From the NCBI GenBank assembly GCA_037127255.1, contig JBANSL010000013.1:26383688-26447687 (forward strand): a DNA stretch of 64,000 nt, written 5' to 3'. The position numbers were made by a program, and so were the translations under genes. Each line of letters begins with the position of its first letter. Positions within the stretch are counted from its first letter, which is position 1. A model generated the notes under the pieces. The model had not been told where the DNA came from. It saw nothing but the letters and a program-made list of their open reading frames with translations, and made no database searches. Below are positions 9,880 to 24,000 of the stretch, piece by piece. The stretch is from Persicaria tinctoria (taxonomy: Eukaryota; Streptophyta; Magnoliopsida; Caryophyllales; Polygonaceae).

Positions 9880-10900
9880 GACACAACTCAATGTTTTCGA
9901 ATCCTAGGGTTTCACAACACAAAGTCTACATTTTCAAAGGCAATCAAGAAGTTGTGTGAAAAGCATTGTCTTTGCAACAGGAACCAAGGGTTTAGTGAGT
10001 AAATCTGCTAACTATGCACCGCTTCTGATGTGATTGGGATGAACAAATCCTGCTTGCAATCTTTCTAGAAAAAAATGACAATCAATCTTTAGGTGCTTTG
10101 TTCTCTCATGAAACACTGGATTCTCAGCTATGTGCAAAACATATTGGTTATCACAATAAAGAGGAATAGATAAAGGAACTTGTATCCCCAAAGTGCACAA
10201 CACACCTTCCACCCATACTAACTCACTTGAAGTCATAGACATACTTCTATACTTTACAGCTTCATCTGAGGATTTAGAAAATGTCCTTTGCTTCTTTGTT
10301 TTCCAAGATATCAAGCACTTTATAAGGAAAACACAATATCTTATTAGTGATCTGGCACTGAATCTACAAGCTTCCCAATCTGCATCACATAAGGCTACCA
10401 CTTCTGTATTTAAATTGGAAGGATAGTGCAAGCTAACTCTAATAGTTCCTTTCGGATATCTAATAACATGTATAGTTGCATCAAAATGTGGTTGCCTCGA
10501 CACACATAAACTGACTCAAATGTTGCACAGCATAAGAGATATCAGGTCTTGTGAGGTTGAGGATGAATAACAATCTCCCAATCAACCTTCTATATGACTC
10601 TGGATTAGCAAGCAATTGTCATTCATCAGTGGACAATTTGAGACCTCTTGGAAGAGGAAAAATAGCAGGTTTACAATCAAGCATATTGCATTCATGTAAG
10701 ATATCAACAATATATTTTCTTTGATGCAATAATGTACCTGAGGCATCTATCAAGATCTCAAACCCTAAGAAAGATCTTGTCAAGCCTAGATCTTTTATGG
10801 TGAAAGCCTTGTTCAAAGCATCCTTAGTTGCCTTGATGATGTTTTCATCATCTCCTGTCAGCCCAAGCAATCAGCCCGTAAACAACAAATACACTCACTC
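9880..10900 (-). pseudogene. Ty1/copia pol remnant (RT C-terminus and RNase H)
   Basis: Read on the minus strand, 10870-10619 gives a copia RT end (IKDLGLTRSFLGFEI, HQRKYIVDIL) and 10503-10012 gives the copia RNase H (CDADW, ALCD, SSELVWVEGVL, LYCDNQ, ERTKHLKIDCHF). This is followed in frame-broken form by LADLLTKPL down to about 9950. Stops and frameshifts separate the parts. Integrase and gag are absent and no LTR pair is recognised, so this is an old fragment. The hAT element at 8271 inserted just downstream of it. Confidence 0.85.
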
Positions 10901-13680
10901 TATTCCAAGTGAAAATCATAAATTATAAATTGCAATTGTTCCATAATAAGCTAGATCAATTGATGCAACTTAACAAACCCAACAAAATGAATTGAAATGT
11001 TTAACACTTTTATTAATAGACAACAAATGCAACCAGAAAAAACCAAATCAGCAACACATCTTCCTTTTCAATTGACCAACCAAATACAAATGTTCATATG
11101 ACAGTAGCACTTAGTTCTTCATCTCTTCTTTCACACACCTACCAGCCACATGTACAATCGAGCCTAAATTATATATGACATTATCAAATCCTATTTTATA
11201 CATGACAATAGCAATTCTTTGTCAAGTGGTGAATCTTAGAATCAGAATATCTTGGCTTATATTTTATTAAGCATGATATTAAACAATTTCTAATAACAAG
11301 GGCATTTTGTTCAATTTGGTTGGGTTGTGCAATTTTAGTTTCGATTTTGGTGTGACCGAACCCTAGTAGATGTAGCATCCAGTCTCAACTTTTCCATGTA
11401 TGCTAGTTGTTCGACGAAATACCTGAACACACCTTAATGTAGCTACTGATAGATTTTGGACTGAACTTATGTTGTCTGAACAATGCCCTTATGAGCTTGG
11501 AATTTCTAGCCAATGTATATACGAGTGAACCAGGCTTTAGTGCTGGCTTTGGATTGATGGTTTACTGACTGCAAAATGAACCCCGACGACTTAGAGTGTG
11601 GCCATTGACTGAAGAGTCTATATGGCGATGAATAATACTCTAGAAGGGGGGGATGAATAAAGTATGCTTGGTTTTTGCAAAACAAAACCTTTTAAGAGAA
11701 ATTCAAATCAACTTGTCAAGACCTTGATATAGCTATCAAATTGAAGAAGTAAAGCCAAACAAGAATAAGTAATTGCGGAATAAAGGATGAACACACGAAT
11801 TGCTAACAAGGTTCGGTACGAACTTGGACTACATCCCCGCCTGGGGTTATCCAACCCGTAGGATTCAAACACTTCTTATTTCACTTCCTATAAGAACTTG
11901 CCTTCTTCTATACAAAGTCTCACCGCTTCTATTCTAGCACTCAACTTTTACAAGTGAAATAAAAGCTCTCACTACACACCAATGTGTGTTTGATTGAATA
12001 TGAAAACTCTTAGAGTAAAACAAATGAATTGTACAATAAGTGTTGTGTTTCCCTCAACTCTTAAAGACTACCCACGCTAACCTTTATGAGAACAAGAAAA
12101 AACTTTGGGATGACAAACGCTTTTAGAAGACTTGATCACTTTGAGATGATTGCTTGCCAAGTTGTTTTTCACCTTCTGCACACTGCTATATATATAGTCG
12201 TTTATCTCCAAGGCAAAGAGAGAGGACTATTTGAATTTTGAATTCCTTCAAAACGTTTCTTTTCAAAACTTCATTCCATGGGACGCTCCTCAAGATTATG
12301 AAGAGATCAATAGAATCGACAACTCTTGATTTGATATTTTGAGCTCATGGCTGGTTGAATCAAATGATCCACTTTCCTAAAACAAGTTAGCAAATAATGG
12401 CAAGTATATATATGGAATCAAAAATGTCTCACAAAGAATGTGAGCTCAAAACTTTGGACTCACAAGCCCATGTATATACGTCACATCTCTTATTTAGAGT
12501 CCTGCACGTTAACTTATACAAAAATATCCAACATAGTATAAACGAATTTAGACATAAAAAGCGCAGACAATTTAGCCTTGGTTTCAAGGTAGTTTCAATA
12601 CCTTGAAACCAATACATCGTTTTGTCTTTCATCATTCTTTGATATGACTTGCAGCTTAGTAGCTCAAGGTCTTACAATCAAGGTGTGAATGAAAAGGGGA
12701 AGATTTGTTTTCATAACCCCAAATCTCAGTCGGAAATCGACCTATGAGAGACCCTCGTCATTGATTTGAAAACAAGATTAGGGAGAAATAGAGCATGATA
12801 GGAACGACACATACATACGAATAGGAGATCGGCGGCGGCGGAGGGGTGCCGGGAAAAGAGCCCAGCAGCTTTGGAGGTGGAGTTCGGTGTTACTCGTCGT
12901 CCGTGTGCACATTTGTTGTCGGGGATCTGTTGGTACTTGGTAGAGCGATTATTTTGGTAGCAGTGGGTGAAGTCTCTAACAATATTTGGAGATGTGTTCA
13001 CTTCAGCAGTATGAGCAGGGAAGATGGGCCAATTTCATCTTTTTATGTTAAAAAAATTTCGTCTGGTACCCCTATGTTTAGTGTAATTCCGGTTGGTGTC
13101 CCAAAGGGTTTTTTTCCGTCTGGTACCCTCGAGCTTTTGTAAAATTCCGGTTTGTGTCCAAAGTTGAATGTAAAAGTTTTAGTCTGTTAAGTTGCTGTTA
13201 AGTTGGATGATTTTAAACCAAATTAACCCATAAACCTCTTTTAAACAATATAATATTTAACAAGTTAATTAGTAAATCTTATTCCCAAAAAAATTTAAAA
13301 TTTTAAAATAAAACTTGTGATCCTATGTCTATAGCATATACATGACTTTTTCATACTAAGAGTAAATTTAAGGCCACCTTTGAGCAAAAAAAAAAGAGTA
13401 AATTTAAGGCAACAAACTCGAAATTGTAGATTTAAATTCAACAAGAAATTGTCGATTCGTAGGAACATCAAAAGTTGTCAATTATCAAACTATCAACATA
13501 AATTCCAACTTTCTAGTTAGTTTTAACCTTCTAACTATTGCAACAAAAGAAGGCAAAAGCTATCAATTTCCATAGAATTATAAGAAGCTCTAACGTTCTA
13601 GATAGTTTAACAAAAAGAACATGTAAAACAAAGTGTTAAAGAAGAAGTCTAATCTTCCTAATCTTGTTGACTTCCATCAA
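10901..13680. other. Non-coding transposon-like intergenic sequence
   Basis: No gene is supported. 11640-12330 (AGAAGGGGGGGATGAATAAA, then a stretch with CGAATTGCTAACAAGGTTCGG) looks like an old dispersed repeat, perhaps LTR-retrotransposon flank, but I cannot pair any ends. 12820-12900 is a short GGCGGCGG-rich patch. 13040-13160 has two diverged copies of a TCTGGTACCC...TTCCGGTT motif, a pattern common in plant repeats. Confidence 0.35.
12578..12612. repeat. Perfect 14-bp hairpin
   Basis: TTGGTTTCAAGGTA at 12578-12591 is the exact reverse complement of 12599-12612, with a 7-base loop. No T-run follows. It could be a small foldback footprint; nothing links it to a gene. Confidence 0.7.
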
Positions 13681-13689
13681 CCCATGGTG

Positions 13690-15680
13690 CCGACCCTATT
13701 ACATCATCTTCAATATGACATTGTTGTGAACCTTCAAGTTGCACCTTCTTTGTACACCTTTTAGTTTGCGGTTGGACCACCTTTACAAGTCTTGGCATTA
13801 TGTCCAAAGGCCTTATCTATCCTCCTACTAGTAAAGTAAGCTTTTTTTTGAGTAATAAATAGGCCAATAAGCCAATTAAATAGTAGAGAGAAAAAAGTGT
13901 TCATTTTTTGGTCATTTATTGTCCATTCATTTAGTCATTATTAAAACTCTTCTTCTACCACAATTGTTAAATAAGTGTTCATTAAGTGTAAATTTTTATA
14001 ATATAAAATTAAATAAAATTGAAATTTTAGCTTGAATAAAAGAATTATTAAATAAAGTTAAAAAATCTTATTAGAATAATCAATAATTGAAATTTTAGTT
14101 TGAATAAAAGAATTATTAAATAAAATTAAGAAACTTATTAGAATAATCGACTAAGTAAATTGGAGAAGAAATTAAAAGAATAAAATAAGATAAAAACTAA
14201 AAGAATAAAATAACATTATTTATATTTTGAATAACATAAGAATAAAATTAAAAAAATAATAGTATTGTTTATATTTTAGTAAAAATAATTAAAAAAATGT
14301 TATATAGCTACATAGCAAATGGAAAAAGATAGATTGATTTAATTTAATCAAGAAAATAAGATAACAATGGATAAAAATATAATATTTATATTTATATATG
14401 CAACAAAAAATTGAAATAATAAAATAAATATGTTTTTAAAACTCACTTTCTAATGAGTAATAAATAAAAGTATTTCTAAAATAAAAAATAAAAATTTACC
14501 TAATTTTTAAATAATTAAGTCCGTGCGTAGCACGGAATCGTCCACTAGTAACACATATAATTGAAAATAATTAGAATTTATATCATGGAAATATTAGGAA
14601 CTACAAAAGTTAACATACCTTGTATTTTCCACAACGCTATGTGTTAGACCTCTTTCCCTTTTGCTTTTCACCCTCTTCTCTTCTTCTATTCCTTGATGGC
14701 CTTCCTACTCCCATTTTAATAAAAGGAGGTTCTATGTTTGGAAAATTGAATTTTGACCATTGTTCTTCATCAGGTACCGAGGGAAAATCAATAGAGTAAG
14801 CCATTCTATACGCTTGTGCAGAAAACTAGCTTGATACATATGCTTCGATAGGGGCTTCGACAGGGGATCCCACTAATCTGTCATACTCCACAAGCACAAG
14901 TCTGGTCGATGAGGTTAATGGGTAAGTAAGAATCGTTGTCTAGAACCTCACACTCGGAAATTCAGCGACAAGAATCTGTACGAAATTCAGTTTATTGTGA
15001 AAATGCAACCCAAAGAATCTGTAAGAAATGGTGCAATGTTCAAAAGACAAAATCAGCAAAAAATAAAATAAAATAAATTCTGCACTATTTTGCCACAAAA
15101 ATCAGCCCACAAAGGCAGAATATGAACCACAACATCTCCAAAAAAGAGTGTGCATCATTACTCCAAGATATAACTTCTTGAAATTGGCGCACAAGTGTCT
15201 ACAACAATATCGCCTAGAAACAGTTGGTCAAATATCATGTAAGGCTGGTTTAATATTCTACATACAAAAAAGATAATTAATAAAAAAAAGACGGATGCAA
15301 GTGTGAGTGCCTACCAATGATTTAATAGCGCAAGTGTATCCGTCTGACAATCGAGATGCATGAATTCTCCAATTGCAACTTGCACAACCAAAAACAGCAG
15401 TAAACATTCTCAAATCAAATTTCAATGTGATGATGCAAAACCCTTCATGGATACAATAATTCCTCAAGACATGTGACAAAGTGCTCATATCGTAGAAAAG
15501 CATCCATTGTCGAAGAATGATATTGCCAAATTCTTTATCAACATGCAACTCTCCATTCGCATACAATCAAAATATGCATCTTTATCTTCTTTCCATTCTT
15601 TGGATTTATCGAGATCATATCCATCATCAATACAAAGCAATAAAGTTTCATCATCTTCATCAACTAAATCATCCATCATG
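13690..15680 (-). pseudogene. Mutator-like (MULE) transposase remnant, split by a Helitron
   Basis: On the minus strand, 15679-15258 carries an acidic N-terminal stretch and the MuDR N-terminal domain (SHVLRNYCIHEGF, ASCNWRIHASRLSDGYT, IKSLVGTHTC). The C-terminal tail appears at 14760-14620 (GRPSRNRRREE, then Arg/Lys-rich) and continues after the Helitron at 13815-13740 with a zinc-knuckle remnant (FGHNAKTCKGG). The central DDE catalytic region is not recognisable between 14760 and 15258, and stop codons are present. MULE transposases cut and paste DNA in the nucleus; this copy is dead. Confidence 0.75.
13820..14548 (+). mobile_element. Non-autonomous Helitron
   Basis: It starts with TC (TCCTCCTACTAGTAAAG) after an A and ends with CTAG before a T. 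About 8 bases before the end lies the hairpin CCGTGCGTAGCACGG. A 5' TC, a 3' CTRR with upstream GC hairpin, A/T insertion site and no target duplication are the Helitron hallmarks. The 729-bp body is AT-rich with no RepHel coding. It separates two parts of the same MULE C-terminal region, which independently supports these boundaries. Confidence 0.8.
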
Positions 15681-15689
15681 TTTTCATCA

Positions 15690-16440
15690 TCATCACTTGA
15701 ACTCTTTGACGGGTGATATATGTCATCCTCATTGTCTACATCTATGACATGTTATTAGTTTTATGAACTTGAAGTTTGGTGTTAATGGGTGCTCTCCTCT
15801 GTTTTCCAATTGTGCAGGGAGCACTCCTTTTAATCGCTTTTATCCATTAAAATCTATGACATGTTATCAGTTTATCAATTTCATCTTCTTTATATATTTT
15901 GTTTTGTTCTTTGTTTATGAGCCCATGTCATTGAAGATCAATCATTTGGGGTCCATCTGGGATCTCTGTTGGTCGAGCTTCATTCTCGTCGGACCTTATG
16001 TGTCGGTTGGGATCAAGAAAGGTAGACGCAATATAGGTTTATTTCTCCTTTCTTCTAAATCCTTCTGGCTAATCCCCACCAATTGTCTTTGGACCTTGGT
16101 GGTGGAATGCCACACCAAACTTTATAACCAATAAGTTCAGCACAACCCTTTTTATCAAACCTTTCTCCAACAAGATCCTATACAACTACTTTTCAGGTAC
16201 AATCGAACGCAACTGTGCTAGCAATTTACTCTCCATATCTTTAGGAGCTCTAAACCTAACTCTTCCTTACAGAAGTTACTTCTTCCATGATGTCCTAAAG
16301 ATCACAAATTCAAATAATAATTGTATCATTATAAGAGATAGCAGAAGTAATCCAACAATAAAGTGTGAGCACCACTCACCCCGAACAAAGAACATTGGAG
16401 CAAGAAATCGAGTGAATCTCATAATCATAAAGAAGGAAGT
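15690..16440. other. Unassigned region before the LINE
   Basis: Open frames here show no recognisable domain. A motif CTATGACATGTTAT recurs at about 15742 and 15852, and a small CTCC/GGAG foldback lies near 15790-15830. It may include the 5' part (ORF1 or leader) of the LINE that follows, but nothing supports that directly. Confidence 0.3.
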
Positions 16441-16443
16441 TAA

Positions 16444-19400
16444 ATGGAAGTGATAACCATTGGATACTGGAATGTGAGGGACACTAGACGTCCCCTTCTT
16501 TGCCAAGAACTCAACCACTTCAAACAAACATCAAAGCTTGAACTATTAACTCTTTCAAAAACAAAGTCCATGGATCCTCCTTCGGATTACCAACTAAGGG
16601 AATCTGGATTCCAAAAATCTCTTTGCATCAAATCAACAGATCATCGTGGACGAATTTGGATTCTTGTAAAACCCCATGTTCCTCTGAATGATGCAACTAT
16701 TTTAGAACGAAGTAAAAAGTATGTCACGATAAAGCTTAGCATTGATAAAGAAGAGATTGTTCTCCTATTTGTTTATGCACCCTCGGTTGCAAACGAACAG
16801 GACCACTTTTGGGAAGAGGTCATAACCATTACACATAAGCATATGGTCCATGTCTTAATTATCAGTGATCTAAATGATATAGAAAACGACTCTGAAAAGA
16901 TAGGTGGTTACCCTCCTAATCTTACTAGATTCCGAAGACTAAAATGTACTCCATCTGTTAATTAAAACTTGTCGTTTACTATTCATGTACGCTTTTTTAG
17001 AATGATAAAAACTATATAAAATATTAACATTTTTTCACATTTGTTTTTATAAATTCATACTTAATTGTATTAAGTATGAAATTATTTAAAAAAATTATCA
17101 AAAAAGTTAATATTTTATATAGTTTTTAACACCTAAAAAAGCGTGCATGAATAGTAAAACGTCAAGTTTTAATTAACGGAGGGAGTATTAAAAATGAACT
17201 CAATCTGCATACCATTTCTTTTCAAGGACCGCCCTAGGAGAAAGAACTCGAACCACACTAACAATATATATGAAAGATTAGATAGAATGCTTGCGCATCA
17301 GGACATAATCCTAAAATTTAAAAATCTAATTGTCCGATATCATCCCTTCTCTACAAATATGTATGAATGAAACCAAGAAAGGCTCCCCTTTCCGTTTCGA
17401 AATAGCTTGGAAGACTATCCCATTCTACGAAAAATAGTTCAACGGGTCTGGAAGAATAAATCATCAGGCTCTTTAACTTATAAATTGGTTCAAAAACAAA
17501 AACTTCTTAAAAATAATACCAACCAATGGTGCAAAGCCAAACAAAATAATATATCAAAGCAGCTCAAAGAGGTTGATGAAAAAATATTGGAACTACAAAT
17601 AGCATTACCATGGTGGACTATCTCAACTCTAGAATATAAAAGACTCACGAGACTAGATAATAAAAAGAAACAGTTGCTTGATTTCAACTATAGATTTTGG
17701 AAGCAAAGAGCTAAGTTAAAGCACCTCCAACTAGATGATCGCAATACAAAATATTACCAAACTACAGCTAAAATTAAAAATTTTACGGAGAGAACCTCCA
17801 CATTCCAATCTAGTAATAACACTGCTATAGATAACCCTCGACAAATTTCTGATCAGATCACAAAATAAATGAGTGAGAGATTCATAAACCACCACCAACA
17901 CTCTGCCTCTCAAGAACAGATTAATAATATACAGCCACAAAGAACACAAGTAGAGAACAATGCATTGATCAAATTACTAACCGACAGAGAAATAAAAAAC
18001 ACCATTAGCAGTATGACTGATGATAAAACACCGGGCCCCGATGGTTTCCCACCAGAATTCTACTCCAAGTAATGGCATAGTGGTGGTCCATCGTTTTGCA
18101 AAGCCATCAGATCCTTCTTCCATTCAAGAGCTATACTTCGTGAAATAAATCAAACATGCATTGCTCTTGTTCCAAAAATTGATAACCCAATGAATATCAA
18201 TCACTACAGGCTGATTAGTTTATGTAATACTATTTACAAAATCATTGCAAAGGTCCTAGCAAACAGATTAAAACACATCCTCCCTAAAATCATCAACCCT
18301 TTTCAAGGAGCATTTGTAGAAAGAAGATCAATCCAAGACAATATTTTTATAGCACATGAGATTTTTCATAGTTTTCATAGGAAAAAAGGGAAGCAAGGTT
18401 GGATGGCATTGAAACTAGATATGGAAAAAGCCTATGATAAAATAAATTAGAACTACATAGAGGCTATCCTAACTAAATTCGGTTTCCATCCAATATGGGT
18501 GAATTGGGTCATGAAGTGTATCACCACTACAAGTCTACAACTTTCTCTATCATTGCGAATAACAATCCTAGAAACCAGTTCAACCCAAATAGAAGAATTA
18601 GACAAGGTGACCCCCTAGCACGTTATATTTTTGTAATAGTAATGGAAATTTTGGCTAGGGAACTATAGACAGAAGCCAATCAAGAGGACCCCCTAGTAGA
18701 AATCAATCTCACAAAAGATGGAATGCCAATCCCTTTCCTCACGGATGATACAATCATATTGGCAAAAGCGGCTCATAAAAGTCTGCCTACTATTCAAAAT
18801 ATATGTTAAACAATTTCTCCAATTTATCAGGGCTAACAATCAACTATAAAAAGAGTTCCTTAGAAGTGTCTACAAATGTTACCCTGACACTGGCAAGATC
18901 CTTGGCAGAGCAAATGAGAATACCAATATCAAAAGCAATGGAAAAATATTTAGGTATACTAATTATCAAGGGTAGAGTTAAAAACTGTGTATTTGACGAG
19001 GCAATTCAAAGCCTTAAAAAGCAACTATCCAAGTGGAAAACCTCGACTTTATCCCAGGCAGGTGGGGTTGTCCTGATTAAGGCTAATCTTAACTCTAAGA
19101 CAAATTGTCTAATTCAAAACTTCCTCATCCCGAAAGGAGTATTACAACAAATTGACCAAATAAATAAAAATTTCTTTTGGAACAAGCTTCAGACTGAGAG
19201 ATACAATATTCCGCTCATTAGTTGGGATAGCATTTGTAAGTCAAAAGAAAATGGAGGAGTCAGAATTAGAAAGGCAGAAGACCTGAATACAAGCCTAAAA
19301 ATGAAATTATTGTGGAAATTCTACAAGGAGGAAGACAATATTTGGGTATGTATAATCAAGGAAAAGTATTTGCAAAGGGAAATGATAAGAGAGAAGACAA

Positions 19401-20801
19401 ATCAAAACACTTTGTGGCAATTTGGTAAACTACTAAATCTGAGACATAAATTCCATCAAGGCCTCCTGTGGATCATCATTGGAAATGGAAACCAAGTAAA
19501 TGCTTGGTCTGACCATTGGATTCCTAATCAGGATCTCTCCCTCTTCCAAAATAACAACGATCTAGGAATGAAAATCTCAAACCTAATGCCAACCAACAAA
19601 CAATGGAACATCCCTCTCCTCAACACTCTCTTCCCTCCCTATATAGTACAAAAAATTACTAGTATACAAATCCCTGATTGGGAAGCTCAGGATAAACAAG
19701 TTTGGAAGCATAACCCTAATGGTACGTTCACGACAAAATCTACAAATAAAATCGTTGGGTCCCAAATTTTAGCGGACAATGATCATAGTTTGTTTTGGAA
19801 ATTAAAAGTACCACCACGAATACAAAACTTAATATGAAAAATAACCATTGATGGCTTACCCACAAAAGAGAGGCTAAATAAGTATTATAATAGAGTCCCA
19901 TCTCAGTGCTCCTTTTGTGACACTGAAAATGAAGATACGAAGCATCTATTCATAAACTACAACATCACAAAATCAATAATATCGGCATACGAGCAACAAA
20001 CCGGAAGAAACTTTACCCATATCTGTAACGGTCTAAGAGATATAAAAGATATACAAGCAATAAGACTAAACAACACCCATTTTGACGAAATATGTTTTAT
20101 TTGACAAACAATCTGGGAAATTAGAAATAATATAATTTTCAACAAAAAGAAACTTGAGCCTATCATTCTTATTGTTCAAAGGATAAGTAGTAACATCACA
20201 AATTGGAATCAAATACCTACAAATAAAAAGGTGGGTCAAAAAAAGAATAAACGCGCAAACGCAAAGTGGATCAGACCACCTAGGACTATCTACAAAGTTA
20301 ATGTAGATGGCTCTATTGTTGCCACTGGCGCGTGCCATGTGTGTGTGGGGGGGGGGGGGGGGTTCATCAGAGACTCAGAGGGGCAGATGATTGATATTTT
20401 TCACCAGGAGACGGCCCAAGGAACAATCCCCCAAACTGAGGCTTCAACAATCTGTGTTGGAATGCAGAAAGCTCTTGACAAGGGAATACGAAATGTCATC
20501 ATTGAAGGAGACAATCTGGAAGTCATAAAGGCGATCAAAGAGAGAGGAAGTCACAAATTGGAAATTATTCGTCACATTGAGAAGATAGGTCAACTCAAAG
20601 TCTTCTTTCAATCTATTGAATTCAACCATTGCTATAGAGAGGTAAATAAAGTTGTCGATTACATTGGTAAGTTTAGGGGTATTTGTAATTGTCCAACCTC
20701 CCTTTTAGAAGGGAACTTTGTAACATCATCCTTCTCGATGATCAAGAAGGTGCATGCGTAGTAACCTCCTACTGTTTGCCTGCTCTAAAAAAAAAAAAAA
20801 C
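16444..20801 (+). pseudogene. Degenerate L1-type LINE ORF2 with RNase H domain
   Basis: Order of domains: endonuclease (16444-17400, start ITIGYWNVRDTRRP, interrupted by a MITE); linker (17407-17868); reverse transcriptase (17990-18830, KTPGPDGFPPEFY, LDMEKAYDKIN, and LTDD where F/YADD is expected); thumb and connection (18803-19837); zinc-finger RVT region near 19900; plant-type RNase H (20280-20700, KVNVDGS, EASTICVG, IIEGDN, CYREVNKVVDYI). In-frame stops include 17866, 18070 and 18448, so it is inactive. An A-run at 20788-20801 marks the 3' end. ORF1 is not recognised. It resembles the minus-strand LINE at 49.9-53.1 kb in having RNase H, and differs from the L1 at 37-44 kb, which lacks it. 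Confidence 0.88.
16949..17185. mobile_element. Stowaway MITE inside the LINE endonuclease
   Basis: 237 bp flanked by TA at 16947-16948 and 17186-17187, with termini CTCCATCTGTTAATTAAAAC and the reciprocal GTTTTAATTAACGGAGGGAG-like end. The subterminal blocks (GTCGTTTACTATTC, ACGCTTTTTTAG) pair with their complements. It belongs to the same family, and has the same length, as the copy in FURRY intron 15. It inserted after the LINE, since the endonuclease reading resumes on the other side (RFRRLK then MNSICIPFLF). Confidence 0.88.
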
Positions 20802-21086
20802 TCCCTATATGTTCTACAAGGACCACGCTTCAAAAGTAATACCCTGGGAGAAATTGATCATTTTCAATTGAAGAGGAGAAAAAACATCAGTTGCTTGGAA
20901 AACTAGACTCTAAAAGGAATGAAGTTTGAGAGTCTGTACAAAAGTTGCAAAAAAAAAAAACTAATCCAAAACTTCCAAAAATTGGGCAGGTAACGTACAT
21001 ATACACATGAAATAAGTTATATAAAAAAAAGGCAACATATATACATTACAGCAACAACAACACTAGCAAAAATACACTTTTTAACT

Positions 21087-24000
21087 TCATGGGTTACCTA
21101 TATTCGACACAAATGGCACAAACCTCTTATAATCCTTCTTCCTACCAAGTGCGCAGTTATCTAGCACCCGTCCAAGTATCAGCTTTGTGTTCTGCAGGGA
21201 CACTTCTCTTGAGGGCACCCCAGATTCCGCTGCGCTTAGTGGTGGTGCCATTGATGGAATCGTCCCAAACGCTGAACCGTACGTTAGAGGGCCACTCCTG
21301 GCCTTGAAGGAGATTTGGGGTGCAAGGAACTTTTCATCAACACCAACCAAGCCGTTCTCTAGTGAGATTGCCTCGTGATTATGCCCTGACAAAGAGCTGC
21401 AGCTCTGTAAGAGGGCTTCCAGCACACTCAGTGCGTCACAACCCAAAGAGCTCTCTACTAGTTGGGATACAATCGCATACATGTGTGGGTTCTGGGCAGC
21501 GTCAACTGGAGTATGCTGGAGAAGCTCCTTGAGGAAGAGGAGTATCACCCGCTGATAGTCGACAGGTCCCCTTTCGAGAAGTCGCAACAAGTGGCCAAAG
21601 GCAAGAGCTGAGTGCTTAGGAAACCATTCATGGCATAACAGTGGAGCCACACAGGCGAGCAAATTGTTGATGGTTTTAAACTCGCCCTGTGAGTAAGCCC
21701 TAAACACGGTGGAGAGCCCTTCCAATGATTCTGATCTACACCAGAAGGCGATGTTGGCAGCAACAGAGCAGGCTTTCTGATACTGTTGATTGGGGGGTGA
21801 GGCTTGCTCCCGGGATTCCTTGCTAAGCTGCAAACAGAGCCAGGGTAGCAATCCAATGATATGCATCAACAGCCTCGTGTCTGGGTCCCCAAATATTGAG
21901 TCACAAGAGGGCAGTGTTATACGCGAGAGGACCTCAATGGAGACACCATGGCTAACAGTTGACATGAGACCTTTCAGCACAAGAGGCTGCACTCCTTCAA
22001 ATGTTGGAACCTTCCCAGTTACTGTTGGTTCAGTCTTTGACTCCAACCGCTGATACTCGCCCATATCGGGAACAGCTTCAAGCTCATCACGAGGCATGCT
22101 AGAGAGAAGCACATTCTCTGTTGTCTTGTCTCTAAATGATAGACGATCAATGACACGGAGAAAAAGATCAAGAACCTGACAGTACACATGGACAAAATCG
22201 GTGTGCATCATAGCGACACAGCCCCAGAAGAGCTGGGGATAGAGTATCACCTTTTCTGGCTCCATATTTTCCACCATCACTTGCAATGTCAACAAAATCT
22301 CCGTAACAAATCCCAGAACTTCAGGGACTGGGTTACTCAAGCACCTATGGAGGCACCGGAGAAGAGAGACGCAAGCATCACTCGTGACCTTGGGTCGCAA
22401 AGCTCGGTATATTTGGTGGGAACGACACGCAAGGTGCCTTGATGTGCACTCCATAGCCCACTTTAAAGCTTCGTTTCCCCACTTTTCACGGAGATCTCCT
22501 TGAAAGAATATAGCATCCACCATACTCTGGACTAAAGCTGACAAAAGTGCTGCACTGGGAAGCTCAGGTCTCAAAACGGTGGGATCTTCATTCTCCCACA
22601 TCATGCTCCCACGCTTTGACTGCACATATTTGATCAGGCTCACAACCTGTTGCTTGTTCTCTCCATCGCTGTTTTCAACTTCATACAACTCCAAATGCCG
22701 GCCTGCAAGTGAATATAACAAATTCACAAGCAAATGCTGGCAGTGCTCAAGAACAATATCTTCGGAGCTATCCATTGAGACAAACGTTACATGAAACAGT
22801 AAAGGCAAGTACTGCCTGAAGTCCTCGTCATTTTCATAGGCGATTTCAGCAAGTAGAATCAACGCGATGTCTGCTTGCGTGAGCGAATGTTGTTGATGAC
22901 CCTTCAATGCTGACTGGAGTTCTGTTGGACTAACACCATGCATTGCAACACCAGAATGCAAGCCATCTTCACCAGAGTTTGGAGTGTCAATAAAATAGTC
23001 TCCACTATCCCTGGAAATGTGGCGGCTACGCACACTTCCTGTTGAACTTCGGACACCCAGCAAAGGACCAGACATGTTGACCAAAGCAGGAAGAAGCTGA
23101 CCTGAACGACCAGCTGGGGTTACAGGAACAACATTCAACTCAGGGGCCATTGGACTCAAAGGTCCCGAGGCACTACGGCCACCCACAGCAGCAGGGCGCC
23201 AGCTCAAGCTCCCACTAGCATTTCTTAATGGTACATCAAGAGAACCTCTTACAAGCAAGGGCGACATATGTGGTTGACTGTCAACAATGGATGCAACCTG
23301 CGCAACTGGAGGCCCTTGTGAAAATTCCAATATAGCATTACCATTGACATCACCCTTCAGTCTGAGAGGTTCGACACTGTCCTCCAGCCTCCGCTGAGCT
23401 AACTGACAAACCAGGTGATCAATTGTCCCCTGAGGGCAAATTCGCGCCAGGTACAAGCTCACTCGTTTTGCAACTGAAAAATATGTGGCAAAAGCTCCAC
23501 TTATCTCAGCAGAAGCATTTGAATCACAATCTTCAATACCTTTTGTAATTAGAAAGTCAAGAACCGGACTAATATTTCTAGATTTGCTAGCAATTGTGCT
23601 CCAAAGCTTCTCAATCTCATCAGGAAACTGGTCACCATGACGCCATGTGACATAATAGAGGGACTTCAACAATCTTTCGGTCCAACCATCCCTGAGTTTC
23701 CAGAAATTTAGGTTTTCAATCCATGGAGCCATGCATGTCAAGACTTGGTGCTGCGCTATTATGTCAACAGCATCAAGTTGCCTCTGCATGATCTCCTCGC
23801 AAAGAAGTTGGCTCAACTCAGGGTGATCCTTGGCAAGTTTGCAGGAGAGCTTGTATTGGAATTGCTGATAGGAATCGGGAAGATTGCCAACAACAGCAGC
23901 TCTATAGCTTCCTGAACCATCAACCCTGTCTTCTGCCCATTCACGTACAGATAGAGTCTCAAGCATCTGAAGCGCATCATCACGGATTTGTCTCGAGGGG

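Noticed and set aside
15763..16134. 123-aa plus frame before the LINE
   Set aside because: Hydrophobic low-information frame, no domain, no link to LINE ORF1 visible.
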